Below, piece after piece: positions 15,167 through 23,466 of a stretch of 31,297 nucleotides of DNA. The notes beneath the pieces are model-generated. The model was not told the DNA's origin. It searched no databases and worked only from the letters and a program-made list of their open reading frames with translations. Source of the stretch: Pseudomonadota bacterium (GTDB lineage: Bacteria > Pseudomonadota > Alphaproteobacteria > Rhizobiales > Devosiaceae); the NCBI GenBank assembly GCA_023390785.1, contig JAEWCE010000167.1, positions 1 through 31,297 of the forward strand, given 5' to 3'. Both the position numbers and the translations under genes were made by a program. Each line of letters begins with the position of its first letter. Position 1 is the first letter of the stretch.

Positions 15167-17316
15167 CCCCCGATCTTCGAAAAGTCGGCAACCAGGTGCA
15201 TTGTGTTGCGCAAGGCGGCGAGAAGATGAAGGCGGTTTGCTCTTATGGTGGCATCCTTGTCGTTGACGAGGACCTTTTCGAAGAAGTCATCGACCGGGGC
15301 GCGGAGAGTCGCCAGCGCGGCGATGGCGCCCTTGTAGTCGTTGGCGCGCACCTTGGCTGCGGCCGCCGCATCGACGGATTCGATGGCGCTGATCAGGGCG
15401 CTCTCGGCATCGAGCGTGAAGACTTCGCGGGCGGCGGTCCTGGGTTCGTAGGTGCGGCCGTCCTTCTTTTCCTCGGCCGCGAGGATGTTGGCGGCGCGCT
15501 TGTATCCGGCCAGCAGGTTCTTGCCGTCGTCGGTCGAGAGCAGCGCGGAGAGCGCTTCGACGCGGCGGGTGATCTCGAGGATGTCGTCCGAATTGCGTGC
15601 AAGAACGGCATCCAAGAGATCGTGTCGCGCGCCGGCCTCGCGCAGAGAAACCTTTAGACGCTCGTGAATAAAGCTGAGCAGGTCAAAAACCACCTCATTG
15701 CCGTTGGCGGTAGCATCTGTGAAGAGACGATATGCTTCCGGGTACTCGAGGTACTGTTGAGGCAGGTCGCCTCGGCTGGCTCGAAGCTGTCCTGAACGCA
15801 CGCCGATTGTAAGGTACGGACCAAGCGGCAGACCAAGCTTGTTGTCGGTGACGATGCGGATCACGCCCAGCGCGGCGCGGCGCAGGGCGAAGGGGTCACG
15901 GGAGCCGGTGGGCTTTTCGTCGATAGCCCAGAAGCCGGTGAGCAGGTCGAGCTTGTCGGCCAATGCCACGGCGATCGAGACCGGCTCGGTGGGCACGCGG
16001 TCGGTGGGGCCGAGCGGCTTGTAGTGATCCTGGATGGCGTTGGCGACGGCGGGCTTTTCGCCCTGCTTGAGCGCGTAGTAGCGGCCCATCACGCCCTGCA
16101 GCTCGGGGAACTCGCCGACCATGTTGGTGACGAGGTCTGCCTTGGCGAGCATCGCGGCGCGCTTGGCGTCCTCGACGTTGGCGCCGACCTTGGGCGCGAT
16201 CTCGGCAGCCAGCTTGACCAGCCGCTCGACGCGCTGGAACTGCGTTCCGAGCCTGGCGTGGAACACCGATTCCTCGAGCTTGGGCAGGCCGTGCTCGAGC
16301 GGCAGCTTCAAATCGGTCTCGTAGAAGAACTTGGCATCCGAGAGCCGGGCGCGGATGACGCGCTCGTTGCCGGCAACGATGCTGACGCCATTGTCGATGG
16401 CGAGATTGTTGGCCGTCAGGATGAAGCGGTTGGCGAGCTTGCCCTTACTGTCGCGCACGCAGAAGCATTTCTGGTTGGCGCGGATGGTGGCGATGATCAC
16501 TTCCTCGGGAACCTCGAGAAAGCTCTCGTCGAACGAGCCCATCATCACCACCGGCCATTCGACGAGGCCGGCGACCTCCTCGAGCAGGCCCTCGTCGTGG
16601 ATGACGCTGAGGCCCTGCGCGAAGGCGAGGTTGTCGGCGTCGGCGCGGATGATGTCCTTGCGGCGGTCCAGGTCGAGCACAACCCTGGCCTTCTCCAGCG
16701 CCGCGACGTAATCGTCGAAGCGGCGGACGCGGATCGGCGCGGGGGCGAGGAAACGGTGGCCGTAGGTGGTCTGGCCGCTCTCGATGGTGTTGGCCTTGAA
16801 CGGGATGACGACGGGCTCGTCGTTGTCGGTGCCGAAGGTCGCGGTGATGGCGCGGATCGGCCGCACCCAGGTGAGGCCGCCATGGCCCCATTGCATCGAC
16901 TTGGCCCAGGGAAAATTGGCGATGACGCGCGGCAGGATATCGGCCAGGAGCCTGGTGGCCTCGGCGCCCTTCTTTTCGACGATGGCGACGTAGGAGTCGC
17001 CCTTTTTGGGGTCGGAGACGATTTTGGCGTCGGCAAGGGAGGCAAGGCCGGCGGCGCGCAGGAAGCCGTCGATCGCGGGCTGCGGCGCGCCGACGCGCGG
17101 GCCCTTCTTTTCCTCGCGCAGATCGGGAGAGCGCGCCGGAATGCCCGAAACGGTAAGGGCCAGGCGGCGCGGCGTGGCGAAGGCGCGGGCACCCTCATAG
17201 AGCAGGCCGGCCTCGACCAGCGCATCGGTGACGGCCTTCCTGAGGTCGTCGGCGGCGCGGCGCTGGAAGCGCGCGGGAATTTCCTCGGAGAACAGTTCAA
17301 GCAGCAGTTCAGGCAT
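15163..17316 (-). CDS. glyS: Glycyl-tRNA synthetase beta subunit
   Basis: GlyS is the tRNA-binding subunit of the bacterial alpha2beta2 glycyl-tRNA synthetase. The 717-residue product begins MPELLLELFSEEIPARFQRR, the family start. It has FATPRRLALTVSGIP, a central catalytic-like region (FPWAKSMQWG, FLEVPEEVIIATIRANQKCF) and a C-terminal anticodon-binding region (FEKVLVNDKDATIRANRLHL). Length is normal. It lies downstream of glyQ on the same strand with a 192-nt gap holding no recognisable gene. That gap is wider than usual for this pair. Confidence 0.95.
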   Translation of the reverse strand: MPELLLELFSEEIPARFQRRAADDLRKAVTDALVEAGLLYEGARAFATPRRLALTVSGIPARSPDLREEKKGPRVGAPQPAIDGFLRAAGLASLADAKIVSDPKKGDSYVAIVEKKGAEATRLLADILPRVIANFPWAKSMQWGHGGLTWVRPIRAITATFGTDNDEPVVIPFKANTIESGQTTYGHRFLAPAPIRVRRFDDYVAALEKARVVLDLDRRKDIIRADADNLAFAQGLSVIHDEGLLEEVAGLVEWPVVMMGSFDESFLEVPEEVIIATIRANQKCFCVRDSKGKLANRFILTANNLAIDNGVSIVAGNERVIRARLSDAKFFYETDLKLPLEHGLPKLEESVFHARLGTQFQRVERLVKLAAEIAPKVGANVEDAKRAAMLAKADLVTNMVGEFPELQGVMGRYYALKQGEKPAVANAIQDHYKPLGPTDRVPTEPVSIAVALADKLDLLTGFWAIDEKPTGSRDPFALRRAALGVIRIVTDNKLGLPLGPYLTIGVRSGQLRASRGDLPQQYLEYPEAYRLFTDATANGNEVVFDLLSFIHERLKVSLREAGARHDLLDAVLARNSDDILEITRRVEALSALLSTDDGKNLLAGYKRAANILAAEEKKDGRTYEPRTAAREVFTLDAESALISAIESVDAAAAAKVRANDYKGAIAALATLRAPVDDFFEKVLVNDKDATIRANRLHLLAALRNTMHLVADFSKIGG

Positions 17317-17508
17317 GTCGGCGACCGGAGTTCAGGGCCCGGACGAGGTAGCAAGCGAGGCCGCGGTTGTCCATTTGCTTTGCCGATCAGGGTTTTCGGG
17401 GCGAGCGAACGCGCCCGGTGGGGCCGGGTGGGAGGCCGTCGCGCCGCATCGGTATGCGGCATGGCGAGGCTCGGCTCCGGGAGCCGGAGATCGGCATCGA
17501 CGCAGATA

Positions 17509-18429
17509 TCAGGCGCCGCCGCCAGCGGTTTGGAGCCAGGCGGCACCGCAGGCTTTGGCGAGGTCGCGGATCCGGAGGATGTAGCTCTGGCGCTCGGTGA
17601 CCGAGATGACGCCGCGGGCATCGAGCAGGTTGAAATTGTGGCTGGCCTTGATCACCTGCTCGTAGGCGGGGAGCGCCAGGGTGTGGCGGCCGTCAGGGCC
17701 CTGCCCTTTTTCGAGCAGCGCCTTGCACTCGGCCTCGGCGTCGGCGAAGTGGCGGAACAGCATGTCAGTGTCGGCGGCTTCGAAATTGTAGCGCGACTGC
17801 TCCTGCTCGTTCTGCAGGAACACATCGCCATAGGTGACCTTGTCGTTGCCCCCGCCGTTGAAATTGAGGTCGTAGACGTTTTCGACGCCCTGCACGTACA
17901 TGGCGAGGCGCGCGAGGCCGTAGGTGATCTCGCCGGGCACGGGGCTGCATTCGAAGCCGGCGACCTGCTGGAAGTAGGTGAACTGGCTGACCTCCATGCC
18001 GTCGCACCAGCATTCCCAACCCAGCCCCCAGGCGCCGAGCGTCGGGCTTTCCCAATCGTCCTCGACGAAGCGGACGTCATGCAGCTTGCTGTCGAGGCCG
18101 ATCTCGGCCAGCGACTGCAGGTAGAGCTCCTGGATGTTGTCGGGCGACGGCTTCAGGATCACCTGGAACTGGTAGTAGTGCTGCAGGCGGTTGGGGTTTT
18201 CGCCGTAGCGGCCGTCCTTGGGACGGCGCGAGGGCTGCACATAGGCGGCGCTCCACGGCTTCGGGCCCAGGGCACGCAGCGTGGTGGCGGGATGGAAGGT
18301 GCCGGCGCCCATCTGCATGTCGTAGGGCTGCAGGATGACGCAGCCCTGATTGGCCCAGAAGCGCTGCAGCGTGAGAATCAGACCCTGGAAGGAGTTCCGG
18401 GGGTCCATGTTGGCGGGCATATTCGGCAT
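17509..18429 (-). CDS. glyQ: Glycyl-tRNA synthetase alpha subunit
   Basis: GlyQ is the catalytic class II subunit, forming glycyl-adenylate and charging tRNA-Gly. The 306-residue product has the family start MDPRNSFQGLILTLQRFWA and the motifs QPYDMQMGAGTFHPATTLRA and PSRRPKDGRYGENPNRLQHY. It also carries DDWESPTLGAWGLGWECWCD and DLNFNGGGNDK. Starts at 18417 or 18405 (MDPRNSF) are possible. In related genomes I expect the small membrane protein and sppA just upstream; here an accessory block of about 6.8 kb intervenes. Confidence 0.95.
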   Translation of the reverse strand: MPNMPANMDPRNSFQGLILTLQRFWANQGCVILQPYDMQMGAGTFHPATTLRALGPKPWSAAYVQPSRRPKDGRYGENPNRLQHYYQFQVILKPSPDNIQELYLQSLAEIGLDSKLHDVRFVEDDWESPTLGAWGLGWECWCDGMEVSQFTYFQQVAGFECSPVPGEITYGLARLAMYVQGVENVYDLNFNGGGNDKVTYGDVFLQNEQEQSRYNFEAADTDMLFRHFADAEAECKALLEKGQGPDGRHTLALPAYEQVIKASHNFNLLDARGVISVTERQSYILRIRDLAKACGAAWLQTAGGGA

Positions 18430-18525
18430 GTTGTGTGTGGTCCGTCGGAATGCGGCCGGACCCTAGTGGGCCGGGGCCCAAGGGTCAATTGCACCAAGGG
18501 GCGCATGCGCAAACCAGCGCGGCGG

Positions 18526-19248
18526 CTAGATCAGGCCCCGGCCGGCGAAGCGGGCGACGGCCTGGGCACGGTTGACGGCGCCTAGCTTGCGGCGGGCATT
18601 GTTGAGGTGAAAGCGCACGGTGGGTTCGGAAATGCCGAGGAGAGCCGCGATCTGCCAGTCGGTGCGGCCATCGGCGACGAAGGCGAGGCAGTCCCGCTCG
18701 CGCCCGGTCAGGGCCGGCAGGTCGTCGTCGGGCTGGGCGAACTCCATCAGCCGCTCGGTCAAGACCAGGCCGGCCATGTGGATGGCCCGCGCCTCGTCGA
18801 GCGCGAAGTCGCGCCGGGCGAAGCCCAGGTGCAGCGAGGCGATGGCACGGTCGCGGCCGTAGGAGGTGGCGCACAGCGCCTCGCCGATGCGGGCCTCGCT
18901 CATGGCGTCCCAATAGGGGCCGAAGGCCGGCTCGCCATGCGGCGCGAAATCGGAGAAGCGATAGCGGGTGCGGCTTTCGCGGATGGCGCCGAGCAACGGG
19001 TTGCAGGTGAAGCAGATGTAGTTGAAGGCGTCGCTGCCGACCCAGCCGTCGGGGGCGATGCGGGTGACGACGCCGCCGGCGGCGAAGTGCGTCTCGGAGG
19101 TCAGCGCCGCACCGGGACGACGATAGAGCCGCGTCTGCAGGTACGTGGCGCCGAGCGGCGACAAGGCATCGAAGAAACGCCGGCTCGCCGCGTCGGGCGT
19201 GTCGGCGGCAAGCACGGCTTCGATCTCGGCGAGCGTCTTCGATAGCAT
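18526..19248 (-). CDS. LuxR-type quorum-sensing regulator (solo)
   Basis: The 240-residue protein has an N-terminal autoinducer-binding-like domain (about 15-165) and a C-terminal LuxR HTH (178-238). The HTH contains LTGRERDCLAF, TDWQIAALLGISEPTVRFHL and KLGAVNRAQAVA, very close to acyl-homoserine-lactone responders. In the sensor, the Asp-Pro that contacts the lactone in TraR-type proteins appears as Asn83-Pro84, so ligand choice may differ. No luxI synthase lies in the window, making it a solo here. I choose ATG 19248 (MLSKTLAEIE) over the longer frame to 19362, whose extra residues look non-native. It is divergent from the autotransporter across 208 nt. Confidence 0.85.
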   Translation of the reverse strand: MLSKTLAEIEAVLAADTPDAASRRFFDALSPLGATYLQTRLYRRPGAALTSETHFAAGGVVTRIAPDGWVGSDAFNYICFTCNPLLGAIRESRTRYRFSDFAPHGEPAFGPYWDAMSEARIGEALCATSYGRDRAIASLHLGFARRDFALDEARAIHMAGLVLTERLMEFAQPDDDLPALTGRERDCLAFVADGRTDWQIAALLGISEPTVRFHLNNARRKLGAVNRAQAVARFAGRGLI

Positions 19249-19398
19249 GGAGCGGGCGTTCTCCGGCGCGGACGCGAGTGTGACATGGCGACGAGCCGGG
19301 CGCAAATGTGGCGGGCACCGACGCCCCGCGCCATCGAGGCTCTCAAGGCCGCCGATGTGCAAAACCGTTCTAACCCTATCGATTCCGCCAGTTGGCCC

Positions 19399-19423
19399 AG
19401 CGGCTTGCGCCGCTTAGATTTTT
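19399..19423 (+). terminator. Terminator-like hairpin in the autotransporter leader
   Basis: AGCGGC-TTGC-GCCGCT (19399-19414) is a perfect 6-bp stem with a 4-nt loop, followed by TAGATTTTT. This has the form of an intrinsic terminator on the plus strand. It ends 33 nt before the autotransporter ATG, inside its probable 5' leader, so it could be an attenuator. Alternatively it ends an unseen upstream transcript. Confidence 0.45.
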
Positions 19424-19456
19424 GCCCAGGCATCCAACGTTGTGCGCGGGGGGAAG

Positions 19457-22075
19457 ATGGGCGATGCGAGGCAGGGGCAGAACGCCCCCGGAACAGCGGC
19501 GCGGCGCGTGACGCACTGGTTGGGGCCAAGTGTGCTGGCTATGCTTGCGGCAGTATCGGGCAAGGCGCTGGCGACGGACACGACGCTCTCCAGTCCGACA
19601 GCCACGCCGCAGACCATTGCGGCGTCGGGCGACACCTTCACCATCACCGGGACCGGGGCCATCACCGTTTCAGGCGCCAATGCCGTGACGGCCACGAACG
19701 GCGCCGCGAGCTTCAACAATGCTGGAACAGTGACGGTGAGTGGCGGCAGCGGGGCGGCCCTCGAGGTCGGCACCAGCGTCAGTCCTGCGGACATTGTCGA
19801 TGTCACCAATTCGGGGGCGATGTCGTCCGCGAACTTCAACACGGTCTACATCCACGGCAAGCTGACCGGGACGTTCCTCAACACCAGCACCGGCACGATT
19901 ACCAGCGGCGCCGACGACACGGTGCGCATTCACGGCGCCGCGGTCAGCTTCACCAATGCCGGGACCATCACCAATACGTCGACGTTCCTCGACGACGCGG
20001 TGCAGTTCGACAGCACGGTCGTCACCTTCGCCAATACCGGCACGATCGAGGCGACGAGCGGCTGGGGTGTCGTGTTTACCGGCGGCATGTCCAGTGCAAC
20101 CAATTCCGGCCGGATCATCCAGCATGGGACGGCGACGACCAAGGCCGCGGTCAATCCGCAGGGTGCGGGCGGCGCGTTCACCAACGAGGCGACCGGCTTC
20201 ATCAGCGGCGCCAACGGGCTGGTCTATGCCTCGTCGGCGACGGTGGCGACGGTGATCAACGCCGGCACGATCGAAGCGACGGTGCCGGGCGCGCTCGCGA
20301 TCGGCCTGACCAACAACAACGACACCCTGACACTGGTCACGGGATCGACCACAACCGGCCTCGTCGACGGCAAGGGCAGCGGCGACAGCGATACGCTGAT
20401 CTTCGACGGCGCGACCACCGGCAGCTTCGCCATAAACCAGCTGGTCAACTTCGAGCACATCAGCAAGCAGGGCGCGGGGGCGTGGTCGCTGAGCGGCGAC
20501 AATGCCGCGAGCATGGATGCGCTGGTGAACACCGGCAGGCTCAGCATCAATGGCTACATGCACAACACGCCGATCACGGTGCTGGGCGCCGGCATCCTGG
20601 GCGGCAACGGCACGGTGGGTGCGGTAGACGTGCATGCGGGCGGGCACGTGGCGCCCGGCAATTCGGTGGGCACGCTGCATACCGGCGCCATCGTATTCGC
20701 CAACGACAGCGCCTACGACGTCGAGATCGAGGGCGGCGCGGCCGACCGGATCGTGGCGGCGGGCACGGCCTTCATCGGCAGCAACGTGACCCTTAACGTG
20801 ACCGGGACGGCGACGTCGTGCGGCAATCTCTCGCTGCCAATCCTCACCAGCACGGCGCTGACCGGTACGTTTACGCTCAGCACGCTGCTCAGCAACGTGT
20901 CGCTGAGCTACGATGCCACCACCGCCTATCTCGATGTGAGCAACGGCGTCGGCCGGGTGTTCACCGGCTTCACCAACACGCCGAACCAGGCGAGCACGGC
21001 AGCGGCGCTCGATGCCATGGGCTGTGCCAACCAGCCGTATTCGGCCGAACTTGCGGTGCTGAGCGATGCCGAGGTGCCAGCGGCCATGGATGCGCTGTCC
21101 GGCGCCGGCCAGGCGGGCGTCGCCGGGGCGCTGGTCGAGGCCAGCCAGGCGCTGCCGCAGGCGATCAACCGCCGCATCGAGCAGGCGTTCGCGGCGCTCG
21201 ACACGCGCGGCGTGGTCAGCGCTTATGGCGAGGGGCCGATGCTGCTCGAGCAGATCGAGGGCGTGACGGTGTGGGGCGCCGGCTACGGCGGACTCGCGGC
21301 GCAGGCCGGCAACGGCAATGCCACGGGCTGGCGCAGCGGCGCCAGCGGCTTCGTGCTGGGCGCGGACGGCAAGGTGAACGAGGATGTGCGGCTGGGTGTG
21401 CTGGGCAGCATCGGCATCACCGGCATCGGGGCGCAGGCGCTGAGCGGCAGCAGCACGGATGTGAGCGGCGGCCTCTATGGCGGGGCGCGGCTGGGGGTGG
21501 TCACGGTGAAGGCGGGGGCGGCCTACACGCGGCACCTGATCCAGACCAGCCGCTCGATCGTGTTCCCGGGCGTCAACGACACCGTCACGGCATCGTATGC
21601 GGCGGGGACGGCGCAGGTTTACGCCGAGCTCAGCCGCAACTTCGACATCAACGGCATGACGCTGACGCCATTCGCGCGGGTGAACGCGGTGAACCATGCC
21701 ACGGACGCCTTCACCGAGACGGGCGGACAAGGGCAGCTGCACACGGCTGCGAGCGTGGTCAATGCGCTGTTCGTGACGCTGGGAGTGGCGGGCGAGGACA
21801 GGTTCGTGCTGGGCGACAGGCTGCTGGTGACGGCGCGCGGAAGCCTCGGCTGGCGGCATGCGTTCGGCGGCGGCATCGACATCGCCAACAGCTTTGCCGG
21901 GAGCGGACCGTTCAGCCTCAATGGAACGGCAGTCGCCTCGGATGCGGCGATGCTGGAGGCGAGCGGGGTGTTCGACATCAACGAGGGTACTAGCCTGGCG
22001 CTGGGCTATAGCGGGCTGCTGGGCAGCGGGCTGGCGTCAGGTGCGGTGACCGCGACGCTGGCCGGGCGCTTCTAG
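19457..22075 (+). CDS. Autotransporter with C-terminal outer-membrane beta-barrel
   Basis: This is an 872-residue type Va secreted protein. It has an N-terminal signal peptide ending GKALA (about residue 36). The Ser/Thr/Asn/Gly-rich passenger has degenerate beta-helix strands (GTITNTSTF, NTGTIEATSG, NAGTIEATVP). A passenger end (GAGILGGNGTVGAVDVHAGG, then HVAPGNSVGTLHTG) is followed by a barrel from about residue 600 (GVTVWGAGYGGLAAQ) to a terminal Phe (ATLAGRF), the usual barrel end signal. The only two mature cysteines I see are in ATSCGN and MGCANQ, between passenger and barrel. ATG 19457 follows a G-rich ribosome site. The passenger shows no recognisable enzyme domain; an adhesive or surface role is likely. 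Confidence 0.9.
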   Translation: MGDARQGQNAPGTAARRVTHWLGPSVLAMLAAVSGKALATDTTLSSPTATPQTIAASGDTFTITGTGAITVSGANAVTATNGAASFNNAGTVTVSGGSGAALEVGTSVSPADIVDVTNSGAMSSANFNTVYIHGKLTGTFLNTSTGTITSGADDTVRIHGAAVSFTNAGTITNTSTFLDDAVQFDSTVVTFANTGTIEATSGWGVVFTGGMSSATNSGRIIQHGTATTKAAVNPQGAGGAFTNEATGFISGANGLVYASSATVATVINAGTIEATVPGALAIGLTNNNDTLTLVTGSTTTGLVDGKGSGDSDTLIFDGATTGSFAINQLVNFEHISKQGAGAWSLSGDNAASMDALVNTGRLSINGYMHNTPITVLGAGILGGNGTVGAVDVHAGGHVAPGNSVGTLHTGAIVFANDSAYDVEIEGGAADRIVAAGTAFIGSNVTLNVTGTATSCGNLSLPILTSTALTGTFTLSTLLSNVSLSYDATTAYLDVSNGVGRVFTGFTNTPNQASTAAALDAMGCANQPYSAELAVLSDAEVPAAMDALSGAGQAGVAGALVEASQALPQAINRRIEQAFAALDTRGVVSAYGEGPMLLEQIEGVTVWGAGYGGLAAQAGNGNATGWRSGASGFVLGADGKVNEDVRLGVLGSIGITGIGAQALSGSSTDVSGGLYGGARLGVVTVKAGAAYTRHLIQTSRSIVFPGVNDTVTASYAAGTAQVYAELSRNFDINGMTLTPFARVNAVNHATDAFTETGGQGQLHTAASVVNALFVTLGVAGEDRFVLGDRLLVTARGSLGWRHAFGGGIDIANSFAGSGPFSLNGTAVASDAAMLEASGVFDINEGTSLALGYSGLLGSGLASGAVTATLAGRF

Positions 22076-22284
22076 CGCTGCGGGAAGCGGCCGAGAAGAC
22101 TTGCGGCGGCGCGCGGTGGGACACCGATATCGGCGCACAGGCGCGGGTCGCGGTGCTGGAAGCGCCAACGCAGTTGCATGCGGCGCAGCCGGCGGCGCAA
22201 CAGGCGGGCATAGGGCGCGATGCGCGCGGCCGGGCGGGGATGGTGAGCCGTTGCGATGGCCGGCGCGGTGAGGATCAGGGTCAT
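22072..22284 (-). CDS. Small basic DUF1127-like protein
   Basis: The 70-residue, Arg-rich protein starts at ATG 22284 after a good ribosome site (GGGAGA, 5 nt upstream). The core RRRLRRMQLRWRFQ, then HRDPRLCADIGVPPRAA, resembles the DUF1127/YjiS family, whose pattern ends in a D-x-x-L-x-DIG(L/V) motif. Members are small cytoplasmic proteins, some implicated in RNA or phosphate-related regulation. Its stop shares the palindrome CTAG with the autotransporter stop on the opposite strand. A 20-bp palindrome (22362-22381) lies 78 nt upstream. The family call is by eye. Confidence 0.6.
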   Translation of the reverse strand: MTLILTAPAIATAHHPRPAARIAPYARLLRRRLRRMQLRWRFQHRDPRLCADIGVPPRAAASLLGRFPQR

Positions 22285-22361
22285 GGCGGTCTCCCTCGTG
22301 ATGGGAGGAGACTAGCCGCGGAGCGGGCGGCGTATCGTCAGCCGAAGCGGCGACAGCGCCA

Positions 22362-22381
22362 TGTCCTCCGAACGGAGGACA
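22362..22381. promoter_or_regulatory. 20-bp palindrome, copy A (candidate operator)
   Basis: TGTCCTCCGAACGGAGGACA is a 9-bp perfect inverted repeat with a 2-nt centre. It lies 4 nt beyond the stop of the regulator at 22386 and 78 nt upstream of the DUF1127-like start. No T-run follows on either strand, which argues against an intrinsic terminator. Copies B and C share the outer TGTCC and GGAC arms at the same spacing. Confidence 0.6.
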
Positions 22382-22385
22382 CGTT

Positions 22386-23342
22386 TCACACCGGCGCGAT
22401 GGCGGTGAGCAGGACGCGAACCAGCGCAGGCTGGGTGCGCACGCCGGTCTTGTCGAAGACGCGGTTGAGATGGGTGCGGGCGGTGTTGGCGGTAACCTGC
22501 ATGCGCTCGGCGATCTCGGCCAGCGTGAGGCCCTCGGCGACGTGCCCGGCGAGGATGCGCTGCGCCGGCGACAGGCCGTAGACGCGGGCAGCCATATCGA
22601 GGCGCCGTTCGCTCAAGGCGGGATCGCCGAAGGAGAACAGCACCAGGCCGGCGTCGGCGATCACCCAGTAGATGCCGGTCGGAAGCCCCTCCCCGGCCTC
22701 GACCAGGATCGGCAGGGCCCCGTGCGTCGACATGTAGCCGCTGTCCAGAGTCGATGCCCAGGCCACCGCCTCGCGCAGCATGCGGTCGGCGCGGCGATCG
22801 CGGAAGCGCAGCGCGCCGTTGCGCACGATGATGTTGTCGTCAGCCGCCATCGCCTCGGCGGCGGCGTCGCTGCGAAAGACGATCCGGCCGGCAGCGTCGA
22901 GATGCACGATGCGGGGACCGCCGGGCACGCCGGTCATCATGCAGAGGAAGGCGATCTTCCACTCGCCGTCGTGCTTTTCGAAGACGCGCGCCTCGCGGAC
23001 GAGGCCGGTGCCGCCGCCATAGCGCGAGGCGCCCTCGGGATAGAGCTGGTCGAAGGTGGCCCAGGCCATGCCGTCGCCGATCTGCAGCGAGAGATTGAGG
23101 AGCTTGGTGTCGTAGGCATAGGCGTCGATCGCGGGAGGCGGATTGCTGCGCAGCCGCCGCGCGATGTCGTCCCAGCCGCGCCGCGCGAACATGCCGCCGG
23201 CCTGCCACCAGCCCCAGCGCGCGGTGTAGTCGGCGTGCACGAAGCAGGCCTCCCAGAGGTCGAAATCGTGGGTCCAGATGGCGATGCGATTGCGGTGGAT
23301 CAGCGCGATGATCGCGTCGCGGTCGGAGTCGTGAGCCGACAT
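22386..23342 (-). CDS. Regulator with SnoaL-like, PAS-like and LuxR HTH domains (paralogue 1)
   Basis: The 318-residue protein begins MSAHDSDRDAIIALIHRNRI, in the style of SnoaL/NTF2-like folds (about 1-140: DLWEACFVHADYTARWGWW, VFEKHDGEWKIAF). A PAS-like middle follows (about 145-245: IVHLDAAGRIVFRSDAA, VRNGALRFRDRRAD). The C-terminal LuxR HTH (255-315) has GLSPAQRILAGHVAEGLTL, AEIAERMQVTANTARTHL and FDKTGVRTQPALVRVLL. It is a close paralogue of the gene at 23467, with 37 of 47 matching residues in the last part of the HTH. It starts at ATG 23342; the longer frame upstream is non-native. No receiver domain is present, so it is probably ligand-responsive. Target genes are unknown. Confidence 0.85.
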   Translation of the reverse strand: MSAHDSDRDAIIALIHRNRIAIWTHDFDLWEACFVHADYTARWGWWQAGGMFARRGWDDIARRLRSNPPPAIDAYAYDTKLLNLSLQIGDGMAWATFDQLYPEGASRYGGGTGLVREARVFEKHDGEWKIAFLCMMTGVPGGPRIVHLDAAGRIVFRSDAAAEAMAADDNIIVRNGALRFRDRRADRMLREAVAWASTLDSGYMSTHGALPILVEAGEGLPTGIYWVIADAGLVLFSFGDPALSERRLDMAARVYGLSPAQRILAGHVAEGLTLAEIAERMQVTANTARTHLNRVFDKTGVRTQPALVRVLLTAIAPV

Positions 23343-23443
23343 CGCCTTTCCCGATGCCCGTGGTCGTTGTCGACGGCCTGTCCAGACATGGCCACCCCCA
23401 TCCCAGAATTCGAGCCGGCGCTGAGCGCCCGGCAGGTCGCCGC

Positions 23444-23463
23444 TGTCCCCGCGGCAGGGGACG
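23444..23463. promoter_or_regulatory. 20-bp palindrome, copy B (candidate operator)
   Basis: TGTCCCCGCGGCAGGGGACG has a 6-bp perfect stem GTCCCC/GGGGAC around a 6-nt centre. It lies 3 nt after the stop of paralogue 2 and 102 nt upstream of the start of paralogue 1. No T-run follows. It has the same total length and outer arms as copies A and C. Confidence 0.55.
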
Positions 23464-23466
23464 CGG

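Noticed and set aside
17317..17508. 192-nt gap between glyQ and glyS examined for a small gene or RNA
   Set aside because: No frame with a ribosome site, no tRNA-like fold and no strong hairpin was seen; other frames crossing it are shadows.
16024..18585. Long plus-strand open frame of 853 codons opposite glyS and glyQ
   Set aside because: It lies antisense to two certain genes and its composition (runs of Gly, Asp, Val, Glu) is the usual mirror of GC-rich coding DNA. It has no ribosome site or recognisable domain.
19690..20330. Repeated short units in the autotransporter, considered as a tandem repeat or CRISPR-like array
   Set aside because: The similarity is at protein level (beta-helix strands such as NAGTI) with irregular spacing and no conserved DNA repeat or spacer structure.
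19670..21859. Minus-strand open frame of 729 codons opposite the autotransporter
   Set aside because: Its Arg/His-rich, repetitive product mirrors the biased passenger codons. The plus strand has the signal peptide, passenger and barrel in order.
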